Source: Halomonas sp. A40-4 (GTDB lineage: Bacteria; Pseudomonadota; Gammaproteobacteria; Pseudomonadales; Halomonadaceae). From it: DNA of 64,000 nucleotides. Positions 26,136-34,664 of this stretch are shown one piece after another. The translations under genes were made by a program, and so were the position numbers. The stretch is taken from positions 1,178,001 to 1,242,000 of the forward strand of contig NZ_CP065230.1 in NCBI RefSeq assembly GCF_015767635.1, given 5' to 3'. The notes below the pieces were generated by a model, which worked only from the letters and a program-made list of their open reading frames with translations, ran no database searches and was not told where the DNA came from. The stretch's first letter is position 1. The number at the start of each line of letters is the position of its first letter.

Positions 26136-27023
26136 ATGAAAGAGACGACACGCATAGGCTTCATTGGTCTGGGGCTGATGGGAAGGGAGATGGCCGGACA
26201 TATAGTGCGCAGCGGTTATCCACTGGCCGTTATGGTTCATCGAAACCGGGAGCCACTGGAGGCGTTGTGCACTGAAGGCGCAGTAGAGGTCACAACGGCT
26301 GCGGAGATGGCCAGGCATAGCGATATCGTTTTCATCTGTGTTCCGACATCCGAACAGGTTAGAGAGATTGTCACTGGTGAGCAGGGACTGCTGGCTGGTG
26401 GGCAGGACGGGCTGGTTGTCGTTGATTGCTCGACGGTGCATCCCGAATCAACGGAACGCCTCGCCGAGCTCGCATCGCTCCAAGGCATCACCCTGGTCGA
26501 TGCGCCCTTAGCCCGGACGCCCAAGGAAGCCCGTGAGGGGCGCCTGAACGTCATGGTGGGCGGGGAAGAGAATACAGTAGCTCTCATCAGACCGGTCATC
26601 GAGTGCTTCGCTGAGAACATCTTTCATGTCGGTAAACTAGGTTCTGCGCATAAATTAAAATTGATCAACAACTTTCTGTCTTTGGGTGCGGCGGCATTGG
26701 TTTCTGAGGCCGCGGGCATGGCTGCCAGTATGGAGGTCGACCAGCACAAGCTACTGGAGATTTGCTCTCAGGGCGGGGCAAATAGTGCCATGCTGGCGCC
26801 TATCATGGAGTGGGTTCTGAAAGGAGAGTGTACTCGGCTGCAGTTCAGCATCGGAAATGCCGAGAAAGATATGCGTTATCTCACTGAGACCTTGGTCAAC
26901 TATCAGACTAAGGCTAGCATGCTTCCCGCCCTGTGCGAGTACCTAAATCATGCCATGCTTGACATAGGACCGGACGCTTTTGTTCCCCAGTCTTACGATA
27001 CCTGCACTCGCCGCAATGCTTAG
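26136..27023 (+). CDS. 3-hydroxyisobutyrate dehydrogenase-like beta-hydroxyacid dehydrogenase (copy A)
   Basis: 295 residues. Rossmann motif GFIGLGLMGREMAGHIVRSG at the N-terminus, substrate-binding DAPLARTPKEAREGRLNVMV near 115-134, and the catalytic-Lys helix KLKLINNFLSLGAAALVSEA near 170. The family's usual substrate motif DAPVSGG is changed to DAPLART, which points to a substrate other than 3-hydroxyisobutyrate or tartronate semialdehyde. ATG at 26136 has an ideal AGGAGG. Probably co-transcribed with the LDH2-type gene 77 bases upstream. Confidence 0.85.
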   Translation: MKETTRIGFIGLGLMGREMAGHIVRSGYPLAVMVHRNREPLEALCTEGAVEVTTAAEMARHSDIVFICVPTSEQVREIVTGEQGLLAGGQDGLVVVDCSTVHPESTERLAELASLQGITLVDAPLARTPKEAREGRLNVMVGGEENTVALIRPVIECFAENIFHVGKLGSAHKLKLINNFLSLGAAALVSEAAGMAASMEVDQHKLLEICSQGGANSAMLAPIMEWVLKGECTRLQFSIGNAEKDMRYLTETLVNYQTKASMLPALCEYLNHAMLDIGPDAFVPQSYDTCTRRNA

Positions 27024-27162
27024 AAATAACAGCTAGGCGAAAGTCCGGTGTGATCCGAATTTCTCAAGTTTCTCGTGCCTCCAGTTATAGAAAAAGTTGT
27101 CGTAGTTGGAGACATGTCCTTGCGCTTATTTTCGCAGCCAGGGTTAATTAGTGAGACCCTGT

Positions 27163-28050
27163 CTATATTGACATCCCGTTTCTGCGTTTTAGTTCTCGTA
27201 TTAAGGCACTATGGTCAAGCTCACCGTCACCGTGTGCGACAAGGTCAGTGAACAATTCATTAACCAGTGATGATACAGGAAGTTCAAGCGACAGTTTTTC
27301 GGCCAGTGACATGGCTGTTTGCGTATCTTTAAGCTGCCATTTAGAGGGGCCGCCGGGGATGAAATCGTCAGCAATCATGCGTGGTACATGTGATTGCAAT
27401 ATGGTTGAATCAGCAAAACCACCTAGTAGTGCTTCACGTACCTTGGACGGATCAGCGCCACCACGCTCGGCCAGTATTACGGCCTCTGATACGGTGGCGA
27501 TGGTATTAGCGACTATTAATTGATTGGCTAACTTGGCCAGTTGTCCGGTTCCGGCCGGCCCGACGCGCACGGGTTTCCCTAGGATACTGAGTAGGGCGCT
27601 CGTCCGATCGAATACATCATTTTCACCACCGACCATAATCGCAAGCTTAGCTTCCTTGGCGCCTTGTTCTCCACCTGATACGGGGGCATCCAGGTAACCA
27701 ATGCTCTGCTCAGCAGCCGCACGAGCTTGATTCTGGGCTGTTTCGACCGGGATCGAACTCATGACCACCAAGGTGCTGTGCGGCTTCATTGATGCCAACA
27801 ATCCGCCGGGGCCAAGGATTACTTCATCGCAAACAGGCCCTGAACTGAGCATCACCACAACAACGTCTGCTTGCTCGGTCGCGTGCTGGGGTGTTTCGCT
27901 AACTTCTATGCCCAACGATGACAGCGCTAGAACTTTATCAGGGCTGCGATTCCAGGCCCGTACTTGATATCCTGCCTCAGCGAGATTTGCGGCCATCGGA
28001 GCACCCATTATGCCGGTGCCAATAAAACCTACGGTTATTTGTTTACTCAT
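27163..28050 (-). CDS. 3-hydroxyisobutyrate / 2-hydroxy-3-oxopropionate reductase family protein (copy B)
   Basis: 295 residues. GFIGTGIMGAPMAANLAEAG at the N-terminus, canonical substrate loop YLDAPVSGGEQGAKEAKLAI near 118-137 and catalytic Lys in GTGQLAKLANQLIVANTIAT near 168-187. The motif set fits tartronate semialdehyde reductase/GarR or 3-HIBDH. It converges with copy A and is the last gene behind the second TTT transporter on the minus strand, so it likely handles the compound imported there. Confidence 0.87.
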   Translation of the reverse strand: MSKQITVGFIGTGIMGAPMAANLAEAGYQVRAWNRSPDKVLALSSLGIEVSETPQHATEQADVVVVMLSSGPVCDEVILGPGGLLASMKPHSTLVVMSSIPVETAQNQARAAAEQSIGYLDAPVSGGEQGAKEAKLAIMVGGENDVFDRTSALLSILGKPVRVGPAGTGQLAKLANQLIVANTIATVSEAVILAERGGADPSKVREALLGGFADSTILQSHVPRMIADDFIPGGPSKWQLKDTQTAMSLAEKLSLELPVSSLVNELFTDLVAHGDGELDHSALIRELKRRNGMSI

Positions 28051-28140
28051 TACTGCTTGTCACCGTTAAAAGAAAATAAAGCATGAGAAGTATTTGTCGC
28101 GTTTTTAATCAACCTTCCAATTGGTTCGGTGTATAGCGTT

Positions 28141-29655
28141 TCATGAATTTCTTGGTGCTTTGTCAGCTTGATTATTCTTGATTTTTCTGTAGGCCATTGT
28201 TAACAAAGGAGAGAACCACAGCAAGATAACGAGCGCACCAAGACCGGCGCTAATCGGGCGGGAAAAGAAGCTCAGTAAATCGCCGTTGCTCTTCAGCATG
28301 GAGCTCATGAAACTGTTTTCCAATGTAGTCCCCAGTACCAGGCCAAGAATTGCGGGAGCCATGGGGAAGTCGCACCTGACGAGGATAGAGGCAATGAAAC
28401 CGATCAGAAGCATTATCCAGACATCTGTAATCGAGTTATTGATCGAGAAGGCACCGATAATGCAAAAGCACAAAATGATTGGCATCAGGATCTTGCGGGG
28501 CGTCAATATGAATACCTTGGCGGATCTTATTGCTGCAAAGCCAATCGGCAACATTATTAAATTTGCTAGAAAGAACACGATAAATAGGGCATAGATTAAT
28601 CCGGTCCCATCCATAAAAATGGTTGGGCCGGGGTTCATGCCTTTCATGTAAAGCACACCTATCACAATGGCCGTTATCGAGTCGCCAGGAATGCCGAATA
28701 CCAACGCTGGAACCCAGGCGCCACTAATGCCGGAGTTATTGGCGGAGCTGGCATCGACAATGCCCTCGATATGACCGGTACCATAGGCCTGTTTCTCTTT
28801 AGAGCGGCTTTTGCCAACTGCATAGGAGATCCAAGCAGCGATATCAGCACCTGCACCTGGTAGGGCCCCGATCAACGTTCCTATCGAACTGCCGCGTATC
28901 ATATTGCGCCAATAGGCCTTTACATGTCTGGGTGCCTGCTTAAAAACACTGTCTTTGGATAAATAAGGCAACTTCCTTTTTTCATTGCTCGAACCATAAA
29001 ACAGCATGAGCTCATTGAGGGCGAACATACCGATCATTACCGGAATGAAATTGATGCCCCCCATTAAATCTGGGATTCCAAAAGTGAAGCGAGGGGCGCC
29101 ACTCATCATGTCCAATCCGACTGTCGAGAGTAGCAAGCCGATCATTAGAGAGAGGAAGGCTTTAACTCTGGAGCCAATTGCTATGAAGATAGAGCAGCTT
29201 AAACCCAGAAGTGCTAGCCAGAAATATTCAAAAGAACTAAACTGGAGCGCAACCTCAGCTAGTGAGGGGGAAACAAATACCAATATTACCGTTCCGAATA
29301 AACCGCCAAATACAGAGCAGATTAAATTTATACCCAGAGTTTCTCTAGCTCTGCCTTTGTGTGCTAATAAATTTGAATCACCGACATAGGCAGCAGAGGA
29401 TGGCGTTCCAGGTATATTCAAATAGGTGGCTGGAATATCTCCAGCGAAGATGGCCATTGCCGACGTTGTAACGATGGCGGCGATAGCTGGAGTAGGGTCC
29501 ATGTAAAAGGTTATCGGAACCAGTAGTGCAACAGCCATAGTGGCGGTCAGTCCTGGGACAGCACCCACGAAAACACCAAAAATGGCTGCTGCTAGGATGA
29601 CCAACATCGTTTCTACATTGAAGACTAGCTGGAGCCCTAACAGAAATGCTTCCAT
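28141..29655 (-). CDS. TTT transporter large permease (TctA family), second system
   Basis: 504 residues with duplicated TctA halves: GVFVGAVPGLTATMAVALLV near 27-46, FAGDIPATYLNIPGTPSSAA near 70-89, and GALPGAGADIAAWISYAVGK and ASSANNSGISGAWVPALVFG in the second half. Starts three bases after the tctB stop. Local base composition is more AT-rich than the first TTT system. Confidence 0.93.
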   Translation of the reverse strand: MEAFLLGLQLVFNVETMLVILAAAIFGVFVGAVPGLTATMAVALLVPITFYMDPTPAIAAIVTTSAMAIFAGDIPATYLNIPGTPSSAAYVGDSNLLAHKGRARETLGINLICSVFGGLFGTVILVFVSPSLAEVALQFSSFEYFWLALLGLSCSIFIAIGSRVKAFLSLMIGLLLSTVGLDMMSGAPRFTFGIPDLMGGINFIPVMIGMFALNELMLFYGSSNEKRKLPYLSKDSVFKQAPRHVKAYWRNMIRGSSIGTLIGALPGAGADIAAWISYAVGKSRSKEKQAYGTGHIEGIVDASSANNSGISGAWVPALVFGIPGDSITAIVIGVLYMKGMNPGPTIFMDGTGLIYALFIVFFLANLIMLPIGFAAIRSAKVFILTPRKILMPIILCFCIIGAFSINNSITDVWIMLLIGFIASILVRCDFPMAPAILGLVLGTTLENSFMSSMLKSNGDLLSFFSRPISAGLGALVILLWFSPLLTMAYRKIKNNQADKAPRNS

Positions 29656-29658
29656 AAT

Positions 29659-30126
29659 CTAACCCCAAAAATTCAGTAGCCCTTCAGGAAGGGGGATCAA
29701 TAGGTATCGCGAGAATATGAAATAAATGACGAGTGACGCGATGACTGATACGCACAATGCCAAGATTAAGGAGGTCCTTTTAACAAGCATTAGTACTAGC
29801 ATTATGATGCCCAAGCAAAGAGCCGCCCCAAGAAACTCGCTTGCGAATATATAGAATATAATTAGTGCGCAAGGAAGAAGTGACAAAAGGATGGGTCGGA
29901 AGTCGAACATCCTGATACTGTCATCTTTGCTAGACAACTGACTTTTTAGTGCTGGTAGCTGTATTGCTGAAAGTACGAAACCACCAATAAGAAACCCTCC
30001 CCCAATGAGGGAGGGAAACAGAGATGGACCATATTGAAGGCTAGCCATCGTAGGGTACTGACTTGCGACAGTAATCACGACAGCGCCTAGCAGCATAAAA
30101 GCTAGACCCAAGAGGAGGTCTCTCAT
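29659..30126 (-). CDS. TTT transporter small permease (TctB family), second system
   Basis: 155 residues with four membrane helices (LLLGLAFMLLGAVVITVA, SLIGGGFLIGGFVLSAI, ILLSLLPCALIIFYIFA, LALCVSVIASLVIYFIF) and the LQYGPSLFPSLIGGGF pattern of TctB. Lies between tctC and tctA with almost no spacing; RBS GAGGCTAAGAA. Confidence 0.87.
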   Translation of the reverse strand: MRDLLLGLAFMLLGAVVITVASQYPTMASLQYGPSLFPSLIGGGFLIGGFVLSAIQLPALKSQLSSKDDSIRMFDFRPILLSLLPCALIIFYIFASEFLGAALCLGIIMLVLMLVKRTSLILALCVSVIASLVIYFIFSRYLLIPLPEGLLNFWG

Positions 30127-30137
30127 TTCTTAGCCTC

Positions 30138-31118
30138 TTATTGACTTAGCCCAACATTCTCAACAATCTTGCCATACACCGCATCCATTTCGACCATTAG
30201 CTCGCCGAACTCTTCAGCATTACGCCACTCGGTACCAAAACCTTGCTTAGCCATGAAGTCTTGATAGGTGTCACTGTTATAAGCAGCTTCGAGCGCTTCC
30301 TCAAGAGTTGCAACGATGTCTTCATCCATACCCTTAGGGCCAGTGATACCGCGCCATTCACCTATTAGGTAATCGCTCCCAACGGCTTCTTTAATGGTCG
30401 GTACATCCGGGAAGCTGTCTATGCGCTCTGGTGCCATTACGCCTAGGCTTTTTGCGCGGCCTGCTTCGATCATTGAGCGCGCTTCTGGAACTGAGCTAGG
30501 AACAATGTCGATACCACCGGCAGCGAGTTCGGTCATAGCCGGTGCCGCTCCCTGACTGGGAATCCATGTAACACGGTTAGCTTCAAGTCCCTGATCCATC
30601 AGGAAGCCAGCAAAGGCTAGATGCCATACACCCCCTTGGCCCGTACCTGAAGCTTTAAAGGTACCCATGGGTTCTTCAGCAATGGCATCAACTAATTCTT
30701 GGACTGAGTCGAACGGGGCGTCGGCGGCTACTTGAATCCCTGCGTAGTCAAAGTTGATTTGGCCGATCGGAGTGAAATCCTCATAAGTTAGATCGGTAAG
30801 GCCTTGCCAGTGCATCATATTGAGCTCGCCAGTTGCTAGGCCCAAGGTATAGCCATCTGGATTTGCGCTCGCCATAGCACTATGACCGACAACACCGCTG
30901 CCACCAGTGCGGTTCACCACATTCACCGTTTGGTCCAATTGTTCTTCCAATGCGGCGGCAATGGTGCGTGCAGTAGCGTCTGTACCGCCACCAGCTGCCC
31001 ATGGAACGATGATCGTAATAGGCTTTTCTGGGTAGGCTGCAAGCACTGAGCTTGAAGCTGTCAGCAGCAGCAGTGCAGAAATGCTCTTGAGTGATCTCAT
31101 CTTGTTGGTAGTTTTCAT
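30138..31118 (-). CDS. TTT transporter substrate-binding protein (TctC/Bug family), second system
   Basis: 326 residues. The signal peptide runs to about residue 28 (SSSVLAAYPEKP), then ITIIVPWAAGGGTDATARTI, the Bug-family signature with a WAAGGGTD variant loop. ITWxPSQG-type central loop (VTWIPSQGAAPAMTELAAGG) and KSLGVMAPERIDSFPDVPTI are present. The WAAGGG form is common in Bug proteins whose ligand is not citrate. First gene of its operon, downstream of the operator at 31169-31194. Confidence 0.92.
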   Translation of the reverse strand: MKTTNKMRSLKSISALLLLTASSSVLAAYPEKPITIIVPWAAGGGTDATARTIAAALEEQLDQTVNVVNRTGGSGVVGHSAMASANPDGYTLGLATGELNMMHWQGLTDLTYEDFTPIGQINFDYAGIQVAADAPFDSVQELVDAIAEEPMGTFKASGTGQGGVWHLAFAGFLMDQGLEANRVTWIPSQGAAPAMTELAAGGIDIVPSSVPEARSMIEAGRAKSLGVMAPERIDSFPDVPTIKEAVGSDYLIGEWRGITGPKGMDEDIVATLEEALEAAYNSDTYQDFMAKQGFGTEWRNAEEFGELMVEMDAVYGKIVENVGLSQ

Positions 31119-31168
31119 GTAAGCCTCGTTGTTGTGTCTTTGTAGGTTGGCATTTTCAAGCTAGCATT

Positions 31169-31194
31169 AATGACCATTGTGTTCAATGACCATA
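31169..31194. promoter_or_regulatory. Second copy of the long operator, in the TTT/Fe-ADH divergent promoter
   Basis: AATGACCATTG-N5-AATGACCAT, aligned without gaps, matches 20 of 26 positions of the core of the palindrome at 20640-20667, and even the T-run and -10 after it are alike. Promoter geometry is the same: plus strand TTGTGT (31177-31182) / 17 nt / TATACT (31200-31205), minus strand TTGAAC / 17 nt / TAGCTT. The same regulator is expected to control both loci. Confidence 0.7.
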
Positions 31195-31296
31195 TTTTTT
31201 ATACTTTAGTTTTATTTTGACATCGCCTTCGAATTCTTTAAGTGAGTATTTATCAAGGGTTTGTTTATCTCAGCGTGCTTAAGTCAATTTTTGCCG

Positions 31297-31319
31297 TACT
31301 TGTTCGTCGCGAACAAGTA
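31297..31319. promoter_or_regulatory. Perfect inverted repeat in the leader of the Fe-ADH gene
   Basis: TACTTGTTCG and CGAACAAGTA pair perfectly around TCG. It lies about 95 bases downstream of the predicted -10 and 42 bases before the start codon, with no T-run. It may be a second operator or a leader hairpin that affects translation or RNA stability. Confidence 0.45.
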
Positions 31320-31360
31320 GGTTATTAGTTAAAAACACTAACAATTCAAAAGGTAATTAA

Positions 31361-32497
31361 ATGTCAATAATCAATTACGTAACACAAATCCAGTTTGATT
31401 TTGGAGCTTCATCTTTGCTGCAGCAGGAGTGCGATCGCCTCGGCATTCGGCACCCCATGGTGGTAACCGATGTAGGTGTCAGGGCGGCGGGTATTGTCGA
31501 TCATGTACTGAAACACCTGCGTAATCCTGATCCAGCGGTCTATGACCAAACGCCTCCCAACCCTAATGAAGCAGCCGTTCGGCAGGCATCTGCTCAATAT
31601 CGCGAAGGGGGCTTCGATGGCTTAATTGCCATTGGTGGTGGTTCCTCTATTGATCTTGCCAAAGGTGTGGCCATTTGCGGTACCCATGAAGGACCTATGA
31701 GATCTTTTGCAGTGATTGAAGGAGGTGTCGAGCGAATCACTGCCGCAACGGCACCGGTGATCGCTATCCCGACTACCGCAGGTACAGGGAGTGAAGTAGG
31801 GCGTGGCGCTATCCTGATACTTGAAGATGGACGTAAAGTAGGGCTTTTATCACCACACTTGGTGCCTAAATCAGCTATTTGTGACCCTGAGCTAACCTTG
31901 GGCCTGCCTGCAAAAATGACCGCTGCGACAGGTATGGATGCCTTATCTCATTGTCTTGAAACGTTTATGTCAGCCGCTTTTAACCCCCCGGCGGATGGGA
32001 TCGCGCTGGATGGCCTGCGACGTGGGTGGTTGAATATTGAGCAGGCAACTCGCAACCCCGGCGATCGTGAGGCGCGTATGAACATGATGAGTGCTTCAAT
32101 GCAGGGGGCCATGGCCTTTCAGAAAGGATTGGGGTGTGTGCATAGTCTGAGCCATTCGTTAGGGGGGATTGATCCGCGATTACACCACGGCACGCTCAAC
32201 GCTATTTTCCTGCCCGCTGTGATTGCCTTTAATTCTTCCTGTGACTCCATAAAGCAAGAGCAGAAGCTTGAACGCATTGCCCAGACGATGCAGCTTGGTG
32301 GGCCTGATGAGATAGGGCCTGCTATCAAGGAGATGAGTAAGCGTCTAGATTTACCGGTGGGTCTAGCGGAATTGGGATTGTCCCGAGAGTTATTCCCCCA
32401 GATTATTAAAGGCGCCTTGGCTGATCACACTCATAAGACTAACCCGCGCATCGCGAGTAAAAAGGATTATCAGTGGATGCTTGAGCAATCCCTTTAA
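31361..32497 (+). CDS. Iron-containing alcohol dehydrogenase
   Basis: 378-residue group III Fe-ADH. Cofactor-binding GGGSSIDLAKGVAICG near 92-107 and PTTAGTGSEVGRGAI near 137; metal ligands in ATGMDALSHCLE (Asp and His near 190-200), LGCVHSLSHSLGG (His near 260) and LHHGTLNA (His near 273). Oxidises a primary alcohol or hydroxy acid or reduces the corresponding semialdehyde. Divergent from the TTT operon with shared operator and followed by an SDR gene 31 bases later. Confidence 0.9.
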   Translation: MSIINYVTQIQFDFGASSLLQQECDRLGIRHPMVVTDVGVRAAGIVDHVLKHLRNPDPAVYDQTPPNPNEAAVRQASAQYREGGFDGLIAIGGGSSIDLAKGVAICGTHEGPMRSFAVIEGGVERITAATAPVIAIPTTAGTGSEVGRGAILILEDGRKVGLLSPHLVPKSAICDPELTLGLPAKMTAATGMDALSHCLETFMSAAFNPPADGIALDGLRRGWLNIEQATRNPGDREARMNMMSASMQGAMAFQKGLGCVHSLSHSLGGIDPRLHHGTLNAIFLPAVIAFNSSCDSIKQEQKLERIAQTMQLGGPDEIGPAIKEMSKRLDLPVGLAELGLSRELFPQIIKGALADHTHKTNPRIASKKDYQWMLEQSL

Positions 32498-32528
32498 GTT
32501 GATCTTCAAATGATCATAGGAGACACAA

Positions 32529-33317
32529 ATGGATCTAGGAATTTCAGGTCGTTGGGCGCTGGTTTGTGCGGCGAGTAGAGGCCTCGGTAGGGGGTGTGCC
32601 GAGGCTCTAGTCAGGGAGGGGGCGAATGTCGTCATCAACGCACGTTCCTCTGAATCGTTGGAGAAAACGGCAGAACACCTGCGCCGCTTGAATCAAAATG
32701 TCACTGTTTACACAGTAGCTGGCGATATTGCGCTAGAAGAGACTCGCCATTCCGCGCTAACAGCATGTCCGCAGATAGATATACTGATCACCAATGCGGG
32801 TGGTCCTCCTCCTGGGGATTTTCGAGATTGGTCACGTCAGGACTGGTTAGATGCTCTCGATGCCAATATGTTGACACCTATTGAGCTGATCAAAGCGTCG
32901 GTTGATTCCATGGCAGAACGAGGCTTTGGCCGGGTCATCAATATCACTTCAGCAGCCGTCAAAGCACCCATCGATATTTTGGGTCTATCCAATGGTGCCC
33001 GGAGTGGACTAACTGGTTTCATAGCAGGTTTGGCTCGTCAGCCGCAACTTGCCGGACGAAATGTAACCATCAATAATTTGTTGCCAGGTTCTTTCGATAC
33101 TGATCGTTTGAAGAATACCCAACAGGGCGTCGCCCAATCGTCCGGCCTAAATTACGAGAGTGTTCGTGAATCCTCTCGCCAAAAAATACCTACGCAGCGC
33201 TTCGGCACCGCTGAAGAGTTTGGTGCCTTTTGTGCGTTCCTTTGTAGTGCGCACGCTGGTTATATGACCGGTCAAAATATTCTCCTGGATGGAGGTAGTT
33301 ATCCGGGAACGTACTAA
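32529..33317 (+). CDS. Atypical SDR-family oxidoreductase lacking the Tyr-Lys pair
   Basis: 262 residues with a normal cofactor region (ALVCAASRGLGRGCAEALVR near 11-30, NAGG near 88). The usual active-site Tyr-x-x-x-Lys is replaced: after NITSAAVKAPIDI the expected positions read SNGAR, i.e. Ser for Tyr and Arg for Lys. The C-terminal QNILLDGGSYPG is normal. An SDR subgroup with this kind of replacement is common in proteobacteria and its chemistry is poorly defined. RBS ATAGGAGACACAA. Co-transcribed with the Fe-ADH gene. Confidence 0.82.
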   Translation: MDLGISGRWALVCAASRGLGRGCAEALVREGANVVINARSSESLEKTAEHLRRLNQNVTVYTVAGDIALEETRHSALTACPQIDILITNAGGPPPGDFRDWSRQDWLDALDANMLTPIELIKASVDSMAERGFGRVINITSAAVKAPIDILGLSNGARSGLTGFIAGLARQPQLAGRNVTINNLLPGSFDTDRLKNTQQGVAQSSGLNYESVRESSRQKIPTQRFGTAEEFGAFCAFLCSAHAGYMTGQNILLDGGSYPGTY

Positions 33318-33884
33318 ACAACAATTCTTATATTTAAGCCTGACTCAATGCTGGCGTATCGACAATTGAAGCCGCTCCTGGATGTCGAGATGTAGCGCCG
33401 ATTGCGTTCAGACAGGCTGTAGTGATTCACTAATTCTGGGCACTAGCGTAGGTGGTAATATCACCACCATAAGCGAGGTGTCAGATGACCAGTAAACGAT
33501 GATCTTTTACGTCAGAATTCAAACAAGAAGCTTCCTGTCTGGCGCTTGAATAAGGTTACAGTGTTGTGAGCTAGCCGATCTTTGAATGTCGGTGAGAACG
33601 CCATCAGACGATGAGTAAAACAGCTTTCTGAAGAACTTGGTGGAGTCACTCTCCAGTCCAAAGCACTGACGCCGTCCACAAAGCGGGCTTCCTGAAGTGG
33701 GTGCGCAGCCTCTTGTCGCCAAGACGTCGACGTCACCCCTAGGAAAGGCCGCCACCTAACATTGAACTCCTTGCTGAAGATAAAAGCGTCTAGCTGGCAT
33801 TATCTTCAGCAACCGCTATGCGGATGATCCGCACGGCCTGCTTTGCAATGTCGGCTTGTCTAAGTCTGGATTTCCCGAATAAAG
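33318..33884. other. 567-base intergenic region holding only the IS remnant and a small hairpin
   Basis: Besides the dead IS3-type orfA, TGCGGATGATCCGCA at 33819-33833 is a short perfect hairpin between the converging SDR genes and could serve as a transcript end. Short minus-strand reading frames over the IS remnant are antisense shadows. Confidence 0.55.
33418..33810 (+). mobile_element. Remnant of an IS3-family insertion sequence (left end and dead orfA)
   Basis: From 33485 the plus strand encodes a decayed OrfA transposase: MTSKR, stop, SFTSEFKQEASCLALE, stop, GYSV, then after a frameshift ASRSLNVGENAIRR, stop, VKQLSEELGGVTLQSKALT, and later fragments resembling the ILKKAT and LLAEDK end of OrfA. 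This is the typical IS3-group OrfA layout with its leucine-zipper tail. No OrfB follows. The sequence from TGTAGTGATTC (33418) may be the left terminal repeat. The element is dead. Confidence 0.75.
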
Positions 33885-34664
33885 CTATTCAGCCGTCCAG
33901 CCGCCATCCACCAGTACGCTGCTTCCGTTCATCATGGCTGCCGCATCAGAAGCCAAGAAAACGGCTACCCCGACAATGTCACCTACTTCAGCCAGTCGTC
34001 CAAGTGGAATCTTTGCCAGAACACGGCTGAGAAATTCGCGATCCTCGAACATCGGTTTGGTCATGGGAGTGTCGACGAAAGTGGGGCAGATCGCATTGGT
34101 GCGTATGCCATAGGGTGCGAGTTCGACAGCCAATGCTTTGGTCAACCCTTCCAGTGCCCACTTCGAAGTACAGTAAAGCGTTCTGTTAGGCGCCCCGACA
34201 TGACCCATCTGGGACGACAAGTTGATGACAACCCCGTTCTTTCCTTCTTGGCGCATTCGGTTGGTTACCACTTGAGTGGCGAAATAAACCGCTCGGACAT
34301 TGAGGTCCATCACAGTATCGTAATCGGCAGTGGTAATGTCCGGCAGGGGTTTAGGTCGATTGGTACCTGCATTATTGACCAGTATGTCGTAGCTGGAACG
34401 ACGATCAAGTGCCTGTGCAAGTGCTTCCACGTCGCTGACATCAGCAACTAACGTGTCGGCTGCGTATCCCGCTTGGCATAGTTGCTCCGCCGTTTCTTCT
34501 ATCTCGGTAGCGGTACGTGCACACAGTGTTACCGCGGCGCCCGACGCTGCGTAAGCTTGTGCAATGGCATTCCCTATGCCACGGCCCGCCCCGGTCACCA
34601 GGGCACGCCGCCCGTCCAGGCGGAAGCTGGGTTCCCAACCGTTCAACTCGTTACCCGTAGTCAT
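33885..34664 (-). CDS. SDR-family dehydrogenase (gluconate 5-dehydrogenase-like)
   Basis: 259 residues, canonical classical SDR: ALVTGAGRGIGNAIAQAYAA near 20-39, NNAGTNRPKPL near 95, catalytic Ser in NLSSQMG near 147 and YCTSK near 163, C-terminal VLVDGGWTAE. The layout resembles 2-keto-gluconate/gluconate 5-dehydrogenases. Its ATG overlaps the stop of the HADH-like gene (ATGA, 34661-34664). It is the last gene of the minus-strand catabolic block. Confidence 0.85.
   Translation of the reverse strand: MTTGNELNGWEPSFRLDGRRALVTGAGRGIGNAIAQAYAASGAAVTLCARTATEIEETAEQLCQAGYAADTLVADVSDVEALAQALDRRSSYDILVNNAGTNRPKPLPDITTADYDTVMDLNVRAVYFATQVVTNRMRQEGKNGVVINLSSQMGHVGAPNRTLYCTSKWALEGLTKALAVELAPYGIRTNAICPTFVDTPMTKPMFEDREFLSRVLAKIPLGRLAEVGDIVGVAVFLASDAAAMMNGSSVLVDGGWTAE

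Noticed and set aside
33512..33755. Overlapping minus-strand reading frames of 74-78 codons
   Set aside because: They are antisense to the plus-strand decayed IS3 orfA, whose residues are recognisable, so they are shadows.
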